A stretch of DNA of 34,844 nt from Streptomyces silvae (lineage in GTDB: Bacteria > Actinomycetota > Actinomycetes > Streptomycetales > Streptomycetaceae): contig NZ_JAERUC010000128.1 of assembly GCF_016745505.1 (NCBI RefSeq), positions 1 to 34,844 of the forward strand, read 5' to 3'. Below the pieces are notes generated by a model that made no database searches, had not been told where the DNA came from, and saw only the letters and a list, made by a program, of their open reading frames with translations. The position numbers and the translations under genes were made by a program. Numbering within the stretch: the stretch's first letter is position 1; the number at the start of each line of letters is the position of its first letter. This document shows positions 24,713-32,105 of this stretch, piece by piece.

Positions 24713-26104
24713 TCAGCCGACATCGAGACGCAGGAGATCTTCCTCCGTCTCGCGCCGGACGATGACCCGCGCTTCCCCGTCGCGCACGGCGACGACCGGC
24801 GGGCGCAGGGCGTGGTTGTAGTTGCTCGCCATGGAGCGGCAGTACGCACCGGTGGCGGGCACGGCGATCAGGTCGCCCGGCGCCAGGTCGGACGGCAGGA
24901 ACGCGTCCTTGACCACGATGTCACCGCTCTCGCAGTGCTTGCCGACGACCCTGACGAGCATGGGCTCGGCGTCGGAGCTGCGGGAGACGAGCGCCACGCT
25001 GTACTCGGCGTCGTACAGGGCGGTGCGGATGTTGTCCGACATGCCGCCGTCGACGCTGACGTACGTCCGCAGGCCTTCGAGGGGCTTGATGGTGCCGACC
25101 TCGTACAGCGTGAAGGCGGTGGGGCCGACGATCGCGCGGCCCGGTTCGACGGAGATGCGCGGGGTCCGCAGACCGGCCGACTCGCACTCGCGGGTCACGA
25201 TGTCGCTGAGCGCCTTGGCGATCTCGTGCGGCTCGCGGGGGTCGTCCTCGGAGGTGTACGCGATCCCGAGGCCGCCGCCGAGGTCGATCTCGGGGAGCTC
25301 GACGCCGTGCTCGTCGCGGACCTCGGCGAGCAGCTGCACCACGCGCCGCGCGGAGACCTCGAAGCCGGCCATGTCGAAGATCTGCGAGCCGATGTGCGAG
25401 TGGATGCCGATGAGCTCGATGCCGTCCAGGGTGAGGGCCCTGCGGACCGCCTCGGCCGCCAGTCCGTCCGCCAGCGCGATGCCGAACTTCTGGTCCTCGT
25501 GGGCGGTGGCGATGAACTCGTGGGTGTGGGCCTCGACGCCGACCGTGACGCGGATCTGCACGCGCTGGCGGACGCCGAGCCGCTGGGCGACGTGCGCGAC
25601 GCGGACGATCTCCTGGAAGGAGTCGAGGACGATGCGCCCGACGCCCGCCTCGACGGCCCGCTCGATCTCGGCGACGGTCTTGTTGTTGCCGTGAAAGGCG
25701 ATGCGCTCGGCGGGCATCCCGGCGTCCAGCGCGGTGGCCAGCTCGCCGCCGGAGCAGACGTCGAGGTTCAGCCCCTCCTCCTGGAGCCAGCGCACCACGG
25801 CACGCGAGAGGAAGGCCTTGCCGGCGTAGAAGACGTCGGCGTCCGGTCCGAAGGCGTCGGACCAGGCGCGGCAGCGGGCCCGGAAGTCGGACTCGTCCAG
25901 GAAGTACGCCGGGGTGCCGAACTCCTCGGCCAAGCGGGCGACTTCGATCCCGCCGACGGTGAGCGCGCCGTCCGCGTCACGGGTGACGGTACGGGACCAG
26001 ACCTTCGGGTCCAGCTCGTTGAGGTCGGTGGCCGGGGCGGTGTAGTGACCCTCGGGGTAGACGTCGGCGTGACGGGGCCCGGCGGGGTGTGCGGATCGGC
26101 TCAT
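24713..26104 (-). CDS. lysA: Diaminopimelate decarboxylase
   Basis: Final enzyme of lysine synthesis (463 residues); it decarboxylates meso-diaminopimelate. It is a fold-type III PLP enzyme. Lys96 in VFYAGKAFLS binds PLP, GGGLGIAY is the phosphate loop, and HCESGD carries the catalytic cysteine of the partner active site. The N-terminal 40 residues are an actinobacterial extension. A TTG seven codons upstream (26125) is possible, but ATG 26104 (MSRSAHPAGPRHADVYPEGH) fits the family. It lies 29 nt after nrtL and opens the aspartate-family amino acid genes. Confidence 0.97.
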   Translation of the reverse strand: MSRSAHPAGPRHADVYPEGHYTAPATDLNELDPKVWSRTVTRDADGALTVGGIEVARLAEEFGTPAYFLDESDFRARCRAWSDAFGPDADVFYAGKAFLSRAVVRWLQEEGLNLDVCSGGELATALDAGMPAERIAFHGNNKTVAEIERAVEAGVGRIVLDSFQEIVRVAHVAQRLGVRQRVQIRVTVGVEAHTHEFIATAHEDQKFGIALADGLAAEAVRRALTLDGIELIGIHSHIGSQIFDMAGFEVSARRVVQLLAEVRDEHGVELPEIDLGGGLGIAYTSEDDPREPHEIAKALSDIVTRECESAGLRTPRISVEPGRAIVGPTAFTLYEVGTIKPLEGLRTYVSVDGGMSDNIRTALYDAEYSVALVSRSSDAEPMLVRVVGKHCESGDIVVKDAFLPSDLAPGDLIAVPATGAYCRSMASNYNHALRPPVVAVRDGEARVIVRRETEEDLLRLDVG

Positions 26105-26133
26105 CGTTCTGCTCTGCTCTCTCAAGTCTCTCG

Positions 26134-27195
26134 TCAGAGGTGGGGGGGCGCGCTGATGCCGAGCACGAACAGGCCGCCTGCCAGCACCTTCCCGGCGGCT
26201 TCGGCAAGGGCCAGCCGGGAACGGTGGGCGGCCGAGGGTTTCTCGTCGCCGACGGGGAGCGGCGGGGCCGTGGCGTGGAGGTCGAGGAGGGCGTCCGCCG
26301 TGGTCTCCAGGAACCGGGCGACGCGGTCGGGCGCGTGCAGGCGCGCCGCCGAGGCGAGGACACCGGGGTGGTCGGCGAGCGCGGCGTGCAGCGCGGGGGC
26401 GTCGACGTCGGTCTCGTACCGGCCGGTGAAGCCGAGCCGCTCCGCCTCGCGGGTGAGCGCGCGGGTACGGGCGTAGGCGTAGCGGACCAGGAAGAACGGA
26501 TTGGCCTCCCCCTGTACGAGGAGGTCGTCGCCCAGGGGCGCGTGGTCGTGGGCGGCGGGCCGCTGCAGTCCCCAGAGCGCGGCGTCGCGCCCGAGCCGGT
26601 CCACCAGCGCCCCGGCGGTGGCGCCGGCGGGGACGGGGCGGATCAGGGCGCTTTCCTCGGCCCCGTACCGCGTGCCGGCCCTCACCCGCAGTTCCTCCCA
26701 GCGGGGGCCGGGCTCGCCGGTGCAGCCGACGAGCACCTGGCCGCCCTGGGTGCGCAGGAGCCGCGCCACGCTCTGCGCGACGACGGCGGCCCTGATCTCG
26801 CGGGGGTGGTGGAGGCGGTGGAGGCGCCCGGCCTCCGTGGTGACCCGCCCGTAGCGCAGGCCGAGCTCGCGGATCTCGCGGACGCGGGCGGCGCGGGCGT
26901 CGGCGCCGGTGGTGGCGTCGAGCGTGAAGTTCAGGAAGCCGGGTCCGGTGATCTCGACCCGCCCGATCCCGGGCGTCCCGGCGACCCGGTCCCGCAGGAG
27001 CGCGGCCACCTCCCGTGCCGGGAGCGCGGCGGGGCCGGCCAGCTGGAGGGCGACGGCGCAGGCGTAGTCGCCGCTGCCGCCGGGCCGTGTCCGCTCGATC
27101 CGCACGCGCGCGGGCACCGGCGCGCGCAGGGCGTCCTCGTCGACCGCGCGGCGCACAGCGTGCAGCACGGTCCGGGAGAGATCGGCGGGGGTCAC
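26134..27195 (-). CDS. nrtL: ArgS-related anticodon-binding protein NrtL
   Basis: Shortened relative of arginyl-tRNA synthetase (353 residues, compared with about 550-590). Residues about 1-95 match the ArgRS N-terminal tRNA-binding domain (GDYACAVALQLAGPA, VEITGPGFLNFTLD). The C-terminal part matches the DALR anticodon-binding domain, with NPFFLVRYAYARTRAL and, at the very end, KVLAGGLFVLGISAP. The catalytic core is reduced: the HIGH-like motif survives only as LHHPREIRAAVVAQSVARLL, and no KMSKS-type loop is seen. It therefore should bind tRNA-Arg but not charge it. A true argS occupies this position in mycobacteria. GTG 27195 matches the family start; its ribosome binding site is weak. A tRNA-Arg gene lies 700 bp away. 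Confidence 0.88.
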   Translation of the reverse strand: MTPADLSRTVLHAVRRAVDEDALRAPVPARVRIERTRPGGSGDYACAVALQLAGPAALPAREVAALLRDRVAGTPGIGRVEITGPGFLNFTLDATTGADARAARVREIRELGLRYGRVTTEAGRLHRLHHPREIRAAVVAQSVARLLRTQGGQVLVGCTGEPGPRWEELRVRAGTRYGAEESALIRPVPAGATAGALVDRLGRDAALWGLQRPAAHDHAPLGDDLLVQGEANPFFLVRYAYARTRALTREAERLGFTGRYETDVDAPALHAALADHPGVLASAARLHAPDRVARFLETTADALLDLHATAPPLPVGDEKPSAAHRSRLALAEAAGKVLAGGLFVLGISAPPHL

Positions 27196-27274
27196 GGCAC
27201 CAGCGTATGGGAGGAAGGGGGGCACTTCGCCAACCGGTTTCGCCATACGGGCAGCGACCCGGCCGGCCGCACGC

Positions 27275-27709
27275 TCAGCCCGCCGCGCTCCCGGCCGTAC
27301 CGGCACCGCGCCGACCGTCGAGGGGCACGGTGTTCTCACGGTCCACGAGCCGCCGCACCATGCGCACCAGCTCGCTCGGCTCGAAGGGCTTCGCCAGGAA
27401 CGCGTCGACCCCGGCGGCCGACCCGGAGTCCACCTCGTACGGGGTGCACGCGCTGATGACGGCGACGGGCAGGTGCCCGGTCCTGGGGTCTGCGCGCAGC
27501 CGGGCGGCGGTCTGCACGCCGTCGAGCCGGGGCATCACGACATCGAGGGTGATCACGTCCGGGCGGACCTCGTGGACCAGGTCCAGGCACTCGACGCCAT
27601 CGGCCGCGGTCACGACCTCGAAGCCCTCCAGCTCGAGATTGACCCTGATCAGCTGCCGGATGACCTTGTTGTCGTCGACAACAAGCACGCGGCCGTACGC
27701 CCCTGACAC
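27275..27709 (-). CDS. Receiver-only response regulator
   Basis: Single-domain response regulator of the CheY type (144 residues) with no DNA-binding output domain. Visible features are the acidic pair in VLVVDDNKV (Asp12-Asp13), the phospho-acceptor Asp56 in VITLDVVMPRLDG, the switch serine in AVISACT and the lysine in FLAKPFEP. The last 20 residues are Gly/Ala-rich. GTG 27709 has GAAGGG almost adjacent, so it may be read from a leaderless or near-leaderless transcript. No histidine kinase is nearby. It lies 79 nt upstream of nrtL, so it may be the first gene of the nrtL-lysA unit, and it is divergent from the tRNA gene. Confidence 0.92.
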   Translation of the reverse strand: MSGAYGRVLVVDDNKVIRQLIRVNLELEGFEVVTAADGVECLDLVHEVRPDVITLDVVMPRLDGVQTAARLRADPRTGHLPVAVISACTPYEVDSGSAAGVDAFLAKPFEPSELVRMVRRLVDRENTVPLDGRRGAGTAGSAAG

Positions 27710-27845
27710 CCTTCGAGGGTAGGTCGGGCGGAGGAGCTGCGTCCGGGTTTTGCCCACTTCCGCCCCTGGAGGGTGGCGGGGCCCTCCCTCGCACGGGCGG
27801 CGGCGACGCGTAAATACCTGTTCCCGGACACCCCGTCGGAGCTGG

Positions 27846-27851
27846 TAGGGT
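27846..27851 (+). promoter_or_regulatory. Candidate -10 element of the tRNA-Arg promoter
   Basis: TAGGGT lies 31 nt before the tRNA 5' end and matches the Streptomyces TANNNT -10. I see no good -35 at 17-18 nt, so the call is tentative. Confidence 0.4.
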
Positions 27852-27882
27852 TTCACTCGTCGCCGCCGAGGGCAGCGACATC

Positions 27883-27954
27883 GCCCCCGTAGCTCAGGGG
27901 ATAGAGCATCGGCCTCCGGAGCCGGGTGCGCAGGTTCGAATCCTGCCGGGGGCA
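27883..27954 (+). tRNA. tRNA-Arg (anticodon CCG)
   Basis: The acceptor stem GCCCCCG (27883-27889) pairs with CGGGGGC (27947-27953), and A27954 is the discriminator base. The anticodon stem TCGGC/GCCGG encloses the loop CTCCGGA, giving anticodon CCG, which reads CGG arginine codons. The T-loop GGTTCGAATCC is standard. CCA is not encoded. It is the only supported plus-strand gene in the window and marks the border between the conserved backbone and the accessory genes. tRNA-Arg genes are common integration targets, but I found no duplicated 3' end in the window. Confidence 0.97.
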
Positions 27955-27971
27955 CTTCGCAGGAAGTGCCG

Positions 27972-28017
27972 AAAAGACCCCGTAGCCAGCGGAAACGCTG
28001 AGCGCGGGGTCTTTTTT
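27972..28017 (+). terminator. Intrinsic terminator of tRNA-Arg
   Basis: GACCCCG (27976-27982) pairs with CGGGGTC (28005-28011), AAAA pairs with the first part of the T-run, and a small AGCG/CGCT hairpin lies inside. Six T residues (28012-28017) follow. It begins about 18 nt after the tRNA. Confidence 0.93.
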
Positions 28018-28048
28018 GTGCAGGCGTCCGGCTTGTCCACCGCAAGGA

Positions 28049-28130
28049 CCACGGCCCGGCAACCCGGACCGTGGTGACGACGACCGCTGATGGCGGACGG
28101 CCGCGCCCGTGACCGGCGTTCGGTCACGGG
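28049..28130 (-). terminator. Two hairpins after the DUF262 gene
   Basis: CCCGTGACCG (28106-28115) and CGGTCACGGG (28121-28130) form a perfect 10-bp stem with a 5-nt loop, starting 7 nt after the DUF262-gene stop. A second stem (28049-28059 with 28064-28074, one mismatch) follows. Together with the tRNA terminator they separate the converging transcripts. Confidence 0.7.
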
Positions 28131-28137
28131 CCGGGTG

Positions 28138-29994
28138 TCACGACCCCACGGGAATCGGACCGCCGAATTCCACCCCGTTTTCCGCAGCCTGGATCGCCTC
28201 CCCGGGGCGCTGCCCCGGAATGTGGTCGTCAACCACCGGCTTGCCCATCGCGGTGGCGATGTGTTCCTGGAGTACCTTCCGCCGCTCCTCGAAGAAGGCG
28301 TCGAAATCGTCGGCCCGCATCAGCCGGGGGTCCGCGAGGTGTGTCCTGATGCGCTGCTCGACGCCCTCCGGGCTGGTCTCGGCCGCCTTGGCGAGCCGCT
28401 GCAGATACTCGGACGGTGCGTGTCCGCCGATGATCCGGTTGGTCCGTGCCGTCAAAGGAGCCTTGTTGACGATGGAGTTGTAGACGGAACGCTCATGGCC
28501 GTTCTTGTTGCACCAGGCCTGCGGGAAGATGTGATGGATATCCATCGCCTCGTCGAAGTAGACGCTCACCTCCGCCTTCTCCCCCGTACGCCAGTCCGCG
28601 GCGCCCGCCTTGAGCAGGAGCGCGTAAATGCCCTTGTACGCGGCGCTCTGCCGGGTCCGCAGGGTCAGCAGGCGGCTCGCCGCGAACTGCGCCTGGGTGA
28701 CCGTACGGGGTTCCTGCGTCGATCCGCGGATCCAGTCGACGACGTCGGGGAGGTCGAGGTTGAACCGGGTCTCGGTTGTGCCGCCGTACAACTCGCCGAA
28801 CACCCCGCACCAGTACCAGCGGGCCAGCTTCTCCTGTGCACCCGCGGTCTCCGCGTCCTTGCCGGCGAGGGCGAAGATCGCCGCGAGGGGGATGAGCTGC
28901 GTGCCGTACGGCAGGAACCGGGTGTCGAAGACGAACTGCTGGCGCAGGAATTTCGCCGCGGCCTTGAAGCCGGCGACGACATCGGGGGCGTACCGCCTGT
29001 AGTCCTCCAGGCCCAGCACGAGCATCTCCTTGCGCTTGCACCCGATGCGCGGCAGACGTTCCTCGTCCGTGCCGGCCTCTTCCTCCCGGCGCCGCCGCTC
29101 GGCGGTGGCGAGGAGAGTGACCGCCTGGAGGAAGTCGGTGTTGGAGACGTCTTTCAGGATGGCGTATTCGGGCGCTTCCCAGGCAGAACGGCACTCGTGC
29201 CAGTGTCGTCGCAGATCGAACTCGTCGGCGGCGTACGTCGCCGTCAGCAACTCGAAGACGGTGAGAGTGACTCCCCCGGTGTTGACCTTCTCGAAGACCT
29301 GGCAGACCGCCTGACGTGGGGTGCCCTTGCCGAGTTCGATGACCGGGAAGTGGTAGAGGTCGAATGACTTGATGAAGCTGTCGCGGAAGCGGTACCAGAG
29401 CTCCATCGCATCCGGTGCGAAATTGCAGTGGCGGGCGAAGCCGTCGCCCCATGAGTTGTCGAAGAGGCATCGCAACGGGAAAACGCGGTGCTGGTACTCC
29501 AACTCCCTTGTCGAATAGTCTTCCAGGATCTCGCCTCGGAAGTTGACCACCTTGCGTGAGGGAGGGATGAACCGGATGGCCTCCTCGCGATCCTCGTTCT
29601 CGTCGATCGCCTTGACCATGTCGACGTAGAACCAACCGCTCACCCGGCGTTTACGCTCGTCCTGGGTCTCCACCGGGCTGTTCATCGCGAGCGACTGGAA
29701 CAGCGAGGTGAGCCGCTGCTGTCCATCCAGAACCAGCGACTCCGGTTGCACCTGCCCGCTCAGGACCGCTCCCTCGATCGGCCTGTACTTGAACCGGACA
29801 TCTCCGCCGCCCCGGAGCAGCATCACCGTCCCGACCGGGTAGTTGAGAGACACCGAGGCCAGCAGACTCGCGATGTTGGGCCAGGGCCAGACCCACCCAC
29901 GCTGGAACTCAGGCAACTGGATCTTCCCCGCCCCGACCTGACCCAGCAGATCCCGCAAAGGCCTCTTGTCGATGCTGAAGGTCTCTGTCGCCAC
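28138..29994 (-). CDS. DUF262 and HNH (GmrSD-type) protein, probable restriction enzyme
   Basis: Protein of 618 residues. The N-terminal DUF262 (ParB/sulfiredoxin-like) domain shows KIQLPEFQRGWVW (24-36) and LVLDGQQRLTSLF (88-99), the predicted NTP-binding and hydrolysis signature of GmrS. The C-terminal part has a DUF1524-like HNH nuclease motif, DIHHIFPQAW (485-494) followed by NSIVNKAPLTARTN. This pairing is found in the modification-dependent type IV enzymes GmrSD and in SspE, which attack phage DNA with modified bases or phosphorothioates. The middle is helical and unassigned. GTG 29994 has AAGGAG 5 nt upstream. No methylase or dnd/ssp gene lies in the window, so it appears to act alone. 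The target modification cannot be read from sequence. Confidence 0.88.
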   Translation of the reverse strand: MATETFSIDKRPLRDLLGQVGAGKIQLPEFQRGWVWPWPNIASLLASVSLNYPVGTVMLLRGGGDVRFKYRPIEGAVLSGQVQPESLVLDGQQRLTSLFQSLAMNSPVETQDERKRRVSGWFYVDMVKAIDENEDREEAIRFIPPSRKVVNFRGEILEDYSTRELEYQHRVFPLRCLFDNSWGDGFARHCNFAPDAMELWYRFRDSFIKSFDLYHFPVIELGKGTPRQAVCQVFEKVNTGGVTLTVFELLTATYAADEFDLRRHWHECRSAWEAPEYAILKDVSNTDFLQAVTLLATAERRRREEEAGTDEERLPRIGCKRKEMLVLGLEDYRRYAPDVVAGFKAAAKFLRQQFVFDTRFLPYGTQLIPLAAIFALAGKDAETAGAQEKLARWYWCGVFGELYGGTTETRFNLDLPDVVDWIRGSTQEPRTVTQAQFAASRLLTLRTRQSAAYKGIYALLLKAGAADWRTGEKAEVSVYFDEAMDIHHIFPQAWCNKNGHERSVYNSIVNKAPLTARTNRIIGGHAPSEYLQRLAKAAETSPEGVEQRIRTHLADPRLMRADDFDAFFEERRKVLQEHIATAMGKPVVDDHIPGQRPGEAIQAAENGVEFGGPIPVGS

Positions 29995-30333
29995 ATCTTC
30001 TCCTTGTGCAGCACAACACGTGCGTCGGCGCACGCTCATCGGGGGCGAGGGGTGGAGCGCTCAGGATTCGCCCGGCTTCTGTCCCGTCGGCCACCGGCTT
30101 ATGACTTACCTCACCCACCCTGCCTGAGCTTCTGCGCTTCGGCCCCCTTCTTGGTCATTTTGCACCCCGGAGCCGTGACGCCCGGGCCCGGAACAAGGGG
30201 CGCCGCCGAAGGACCCGGGAAGTGCGCCGCCCTTGTGAGCCGCTCACCACCGGCCGCATTCGCCTGGCCCTTCTCGCGAGAACCGGTGGAGTCCCGCCCG
30301 TGGAGACCGACAAGCTCGGCCCGACTCGTTCAG
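29995..30333. other. 339-bp gap, no gene supported
   Basis: Between the SUKH-Lsr2 gene and the DUF262 gene. I see no convincing ORF, terminator or consensus promoter. It should contain the promoter of the DUF262 gene. Confidence 0.6.
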
Positions 30334-31014
30334 TCAGCTGTGGGCGTTCTCCCATGCCTCGCGGATCGCGGCCGGAATGCGTCCGCCGGCGGACACTTGG
30401 TGGCCGTTGGCCCGAGCCCATTCCCGAATGGTCTCGCTGTCGACGGGTGGCCGGGCCGGGGCCTGCGGCGGGGCCCACAGCGTGGGGTCCGAGGGAACGA
30501 ATGCGGTCGTCGGTTCGAGGACGTCCTTGGGGAACTGGGGCACGGAGGTCTCGCCGCTCAGTACGGAGACGAGGAACTCGGTGAGGGTCCCGTCGTAGGT
30601 GAACCACCGAGGCCCGCGGGCCTCGTTCACGGCGACGCGCCAGGCGTCCGGAGCTGTGCGTGGTTCAGTGATCCAGAAGAGGTGCTCTCCGTTGTCGGTG
30701 CCGCCCATCGGGAGGAGTTGCCGCGGGTCGTACGGAACGGGGTAGGTGCCTCGGTCGTGGTCCAGCTGCAGCTGCGCGCGGATCCTGGCGGGCATCGGGC
30801 CGGTGAGGTCGACCCATTCGGTGACCCCGTCGGGTTGGTAGATGCGCAGGTAGTCGGCGAAGGACCCCGGGCCGTAGGTGGATGCGAGCCGCTTGTAGTC
30901 CTCGGGAAGCGGCACACCGAGAACGCTCTCGACCTGATTCCAGTCGATGGGGCGGCGCCGGCTCGTCTCTTCCGGCGGCGGGCAGAGTCGGGTCAGGGCG
31001 GCGAAGGCGGTCAC
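30334..31014 (-). CDS. SUKH (SMI1/KNR4) immunity domain fused to an Lsr2-type DNA-binding tail
   Basis: Protein of 226 residues. Residues about 20-150 fit the SUKH fold used by many toxin-immunity proteins: IDWNQVESVLGVPLPEDYKRLASTYG is its opening, with the W, LG, LP and YG positions conserved (shown here in two pieces: DWNQVESVLG and LPEDYKRLASTYGPGSF). Residues 191-226 resemble the C-terminal domain of the nucleoid protein Lsr2: IREWARANGHQVSAGGRIP. The Lsr2 minor-groove motif RGR reads GGR here. A Pro-rich linker (about 175-190) joins the two. The open frame reaches 31092, but GTG 31014 has AGAGGA 5-6 nt upstream and a family-like start. It follows the CdiI-like gene by 94 nt, at the end of the toxin locus. 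Confidence 0.82.
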   Translation of the reverse strand: MTAFAALTRLCPPPEETSRRRPIDWNQVESVLGVPLPEDYKRLASTYGPGSFADYLRIYQPDGVTEWVDLTGPMPARIRAQLQLDHDRGTYPVPYDPRQLLPMGGTDNGEHLFWITEPRTAPDAWRVAVNEARGPRWFTYDGTLTEFLVSVLSGETSVPQFPKDVLEPTTAFVPSDPTLWAPPQAPARPPVDSETIREWARANGHQVSAGGRIPAAIREAWENAHS

Positions 31015-31108
31015 TGGATTCCTCTGGCGCGTCGTTTCATCGAACCATCCAGCGGGAAATCCGGTGGGTCCATCCGTGGCAGTCACCAGCAAGTCCGGCC
31101 TGCGCCAG

Positions 31109-31786
31109 TCACTTTCCGTAGTCGGGCACGGCCGTCGCGAGGCGCTCCGCCACCGTCCGGAGCCAACTCTCTACCGTGAACTCGGCTGGTGGCTCAACCT
31201 CCATACCGAGCTCGCCCACACCGACGGCGTAGTCGTGATCCTCCAGTCCGAGGGCCAGCAATTCATGGATCTCACCGACCAGCCGGGCGGTCAGCTGGGG
31301 ATCGACCGTTTCTCCGTAGTCGCGGACCGCCGCATCGTGGTCGGCGAATTCTTCGGGCATGTCCTGCGAGAACCAGCCGCCGAGGAACTGCGCCAGCTCC
31401 CCGAAGCGGGCGTGCCACTCCCAGTGTGTCTGGGGCGACGTCGGCGGAGGCACATCGCCGGACTCGATGCTGCGCTTGATGTGGTCGGCCGTCCTGGACA
31501 GCCAGCTCTGCGTCTGGGACTCGGACAGCCCGAGATCGGGTACCGAATAGAACTCGCCGAGGCGCTGTCGCAGGCGGCCGGGCGGGTTCCGTGCGTACTC
31601 GCGGAGTTGCTGTTCGGCGACGGACAGCGCCCATGGCCTGGTGTGCCAGGTGTGCCGAAGGTACGCCTGGAGGGCCGACGGCGCTGTGTCCGTTTCCGGA
31701 TCGCCGGGTTCCTGTCCGGCGAAGGCTGAAACGACGATGTCGAGTTCGCCGTACCGGCGGTCGAACTCAAGCGGCTTCATGGACAC
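31109..31786 (-). CDS. CdiI-type immunity protein with two tandem domains
   Basis: Protein of about 225 residues. The C-terminal half (about 125-220) resembles the CdiI immunity family: FGELAQFLGGWFSQDMPEEF, then DHDAAVRDYGE, then IHELLALG and a final ESWLRTVAERL. The N-terminal half (about 8-115) looks like a second, more divergent copy: YGELDIVVSAFAGQEPGDPE and, at the equivalent end, QSWLSRTADHIKRSI. GTG 31786 has AAGG 7 nt upstream; ATG 31780 is the alternative and begins MKPLEFDRRYGELD. Its ribosome binding site overlaps the stop of the small RNase A-like gene, so the two are co-translated, and it is the natural immunity candidate for that product or for the large toxin. Confidence 0.75.
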   Translation of the reverse strand: MSMKPLEFDRRYGELDIVVSAFAGQEPGDPETDTAPSALQAYLRHTWHTRPWALSVAEQQLREYARNPPGRLRQRLGEFYSVPDLGLSESQTQSWLSRTADHIKRSIESGDVPPPTSPQTHWEWHARFGELAQFLGGWFSQDMPEEFADHDAAVRDYGETVDPQLTARLVGEIHELLALGLEDHDYAVGVGELGMEVEPPAEFTVESWLRTVAERLATAVPDYGK

Positions 31787-31796
31787 TGCGGCACCT

Positions 31797-32096
31797 TCAG
31801 AGGTAGATCGGGTAGGTGGCATGCACGACGAAACCGTGCGGACTCGACGCTTCACGCCTCAACGTCACCCGTGCGGCCCGCACATCGACGGGCTCGCGAC
31901 CGGCGAGCATCATCGCCTGCAGCAACACGCGTCCGACGGGCTCCTCACGGGATGGCCAGGCAGCCTCGATGGTCAGCCTCGGGCGCGTTCCCTGGGCCAG
32001 CCAGCGGTGCACGGCCTGCTCGTTGCGCGTGACGACCTGCTGGGTACACCACTCTGCGGTCGCGCGGTCGGGGTAGGTGGCGGAACGAGTACGCAC
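31797..32096 (-). CDS. Free-standing RNase A-like toxin tip (partial domain)
   Basis: Protein of 99 residues that aligns by eye with the last two-thirds of the RNase A-like domain ending the large toxin at 32697-34373. Shared landmarks are DRATAEWCTQ versus LGDAQRYTQ, HRWLA versus DNWLA, PVGRV versus TVGRS, and FVVHATYP versus FVVLTSMP. The first third of the domain, with the conserved histidine and KTDEQL motif, is absent. GTG 32096 has GAGGA 7 nt upstream, and the site overlaps the stop of the preceding gene, so it is a translated gene and not debris. It may be a displaced toxin tip, a non-catalytic decoy, or an inhibitor. Confidence 0.72.
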   Translation of the reverse strand: MRTRSATYPDRATAEWCTQQVVTRNEQAVHRWLAQGTRPRLTIEAAWPSREEPVGRVLLQAMMLAGREPVDVRAARVTLRREASSPHGFVVHATYPIYL

Positions 32097-32105
32097 GGGA
32101 AATCC

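Noticed and set aside
18564..26476. Further long plus-strand open frames opposite rho, thrB/thrC/hom and lysA/nrtL
   Set aside because: These are shadows of high-GC genes on the minus strand. They show no family similarity, and the minus-strand products are unambiguous.
27929..27954. Attachment site (duplicated tRNA-Arg 3' end) inside the accessory block
   Set aside because: I looked for a second copy of the T-loop/acceptor sequence up to 34844 and found none, and there is no integrase gene in the window.
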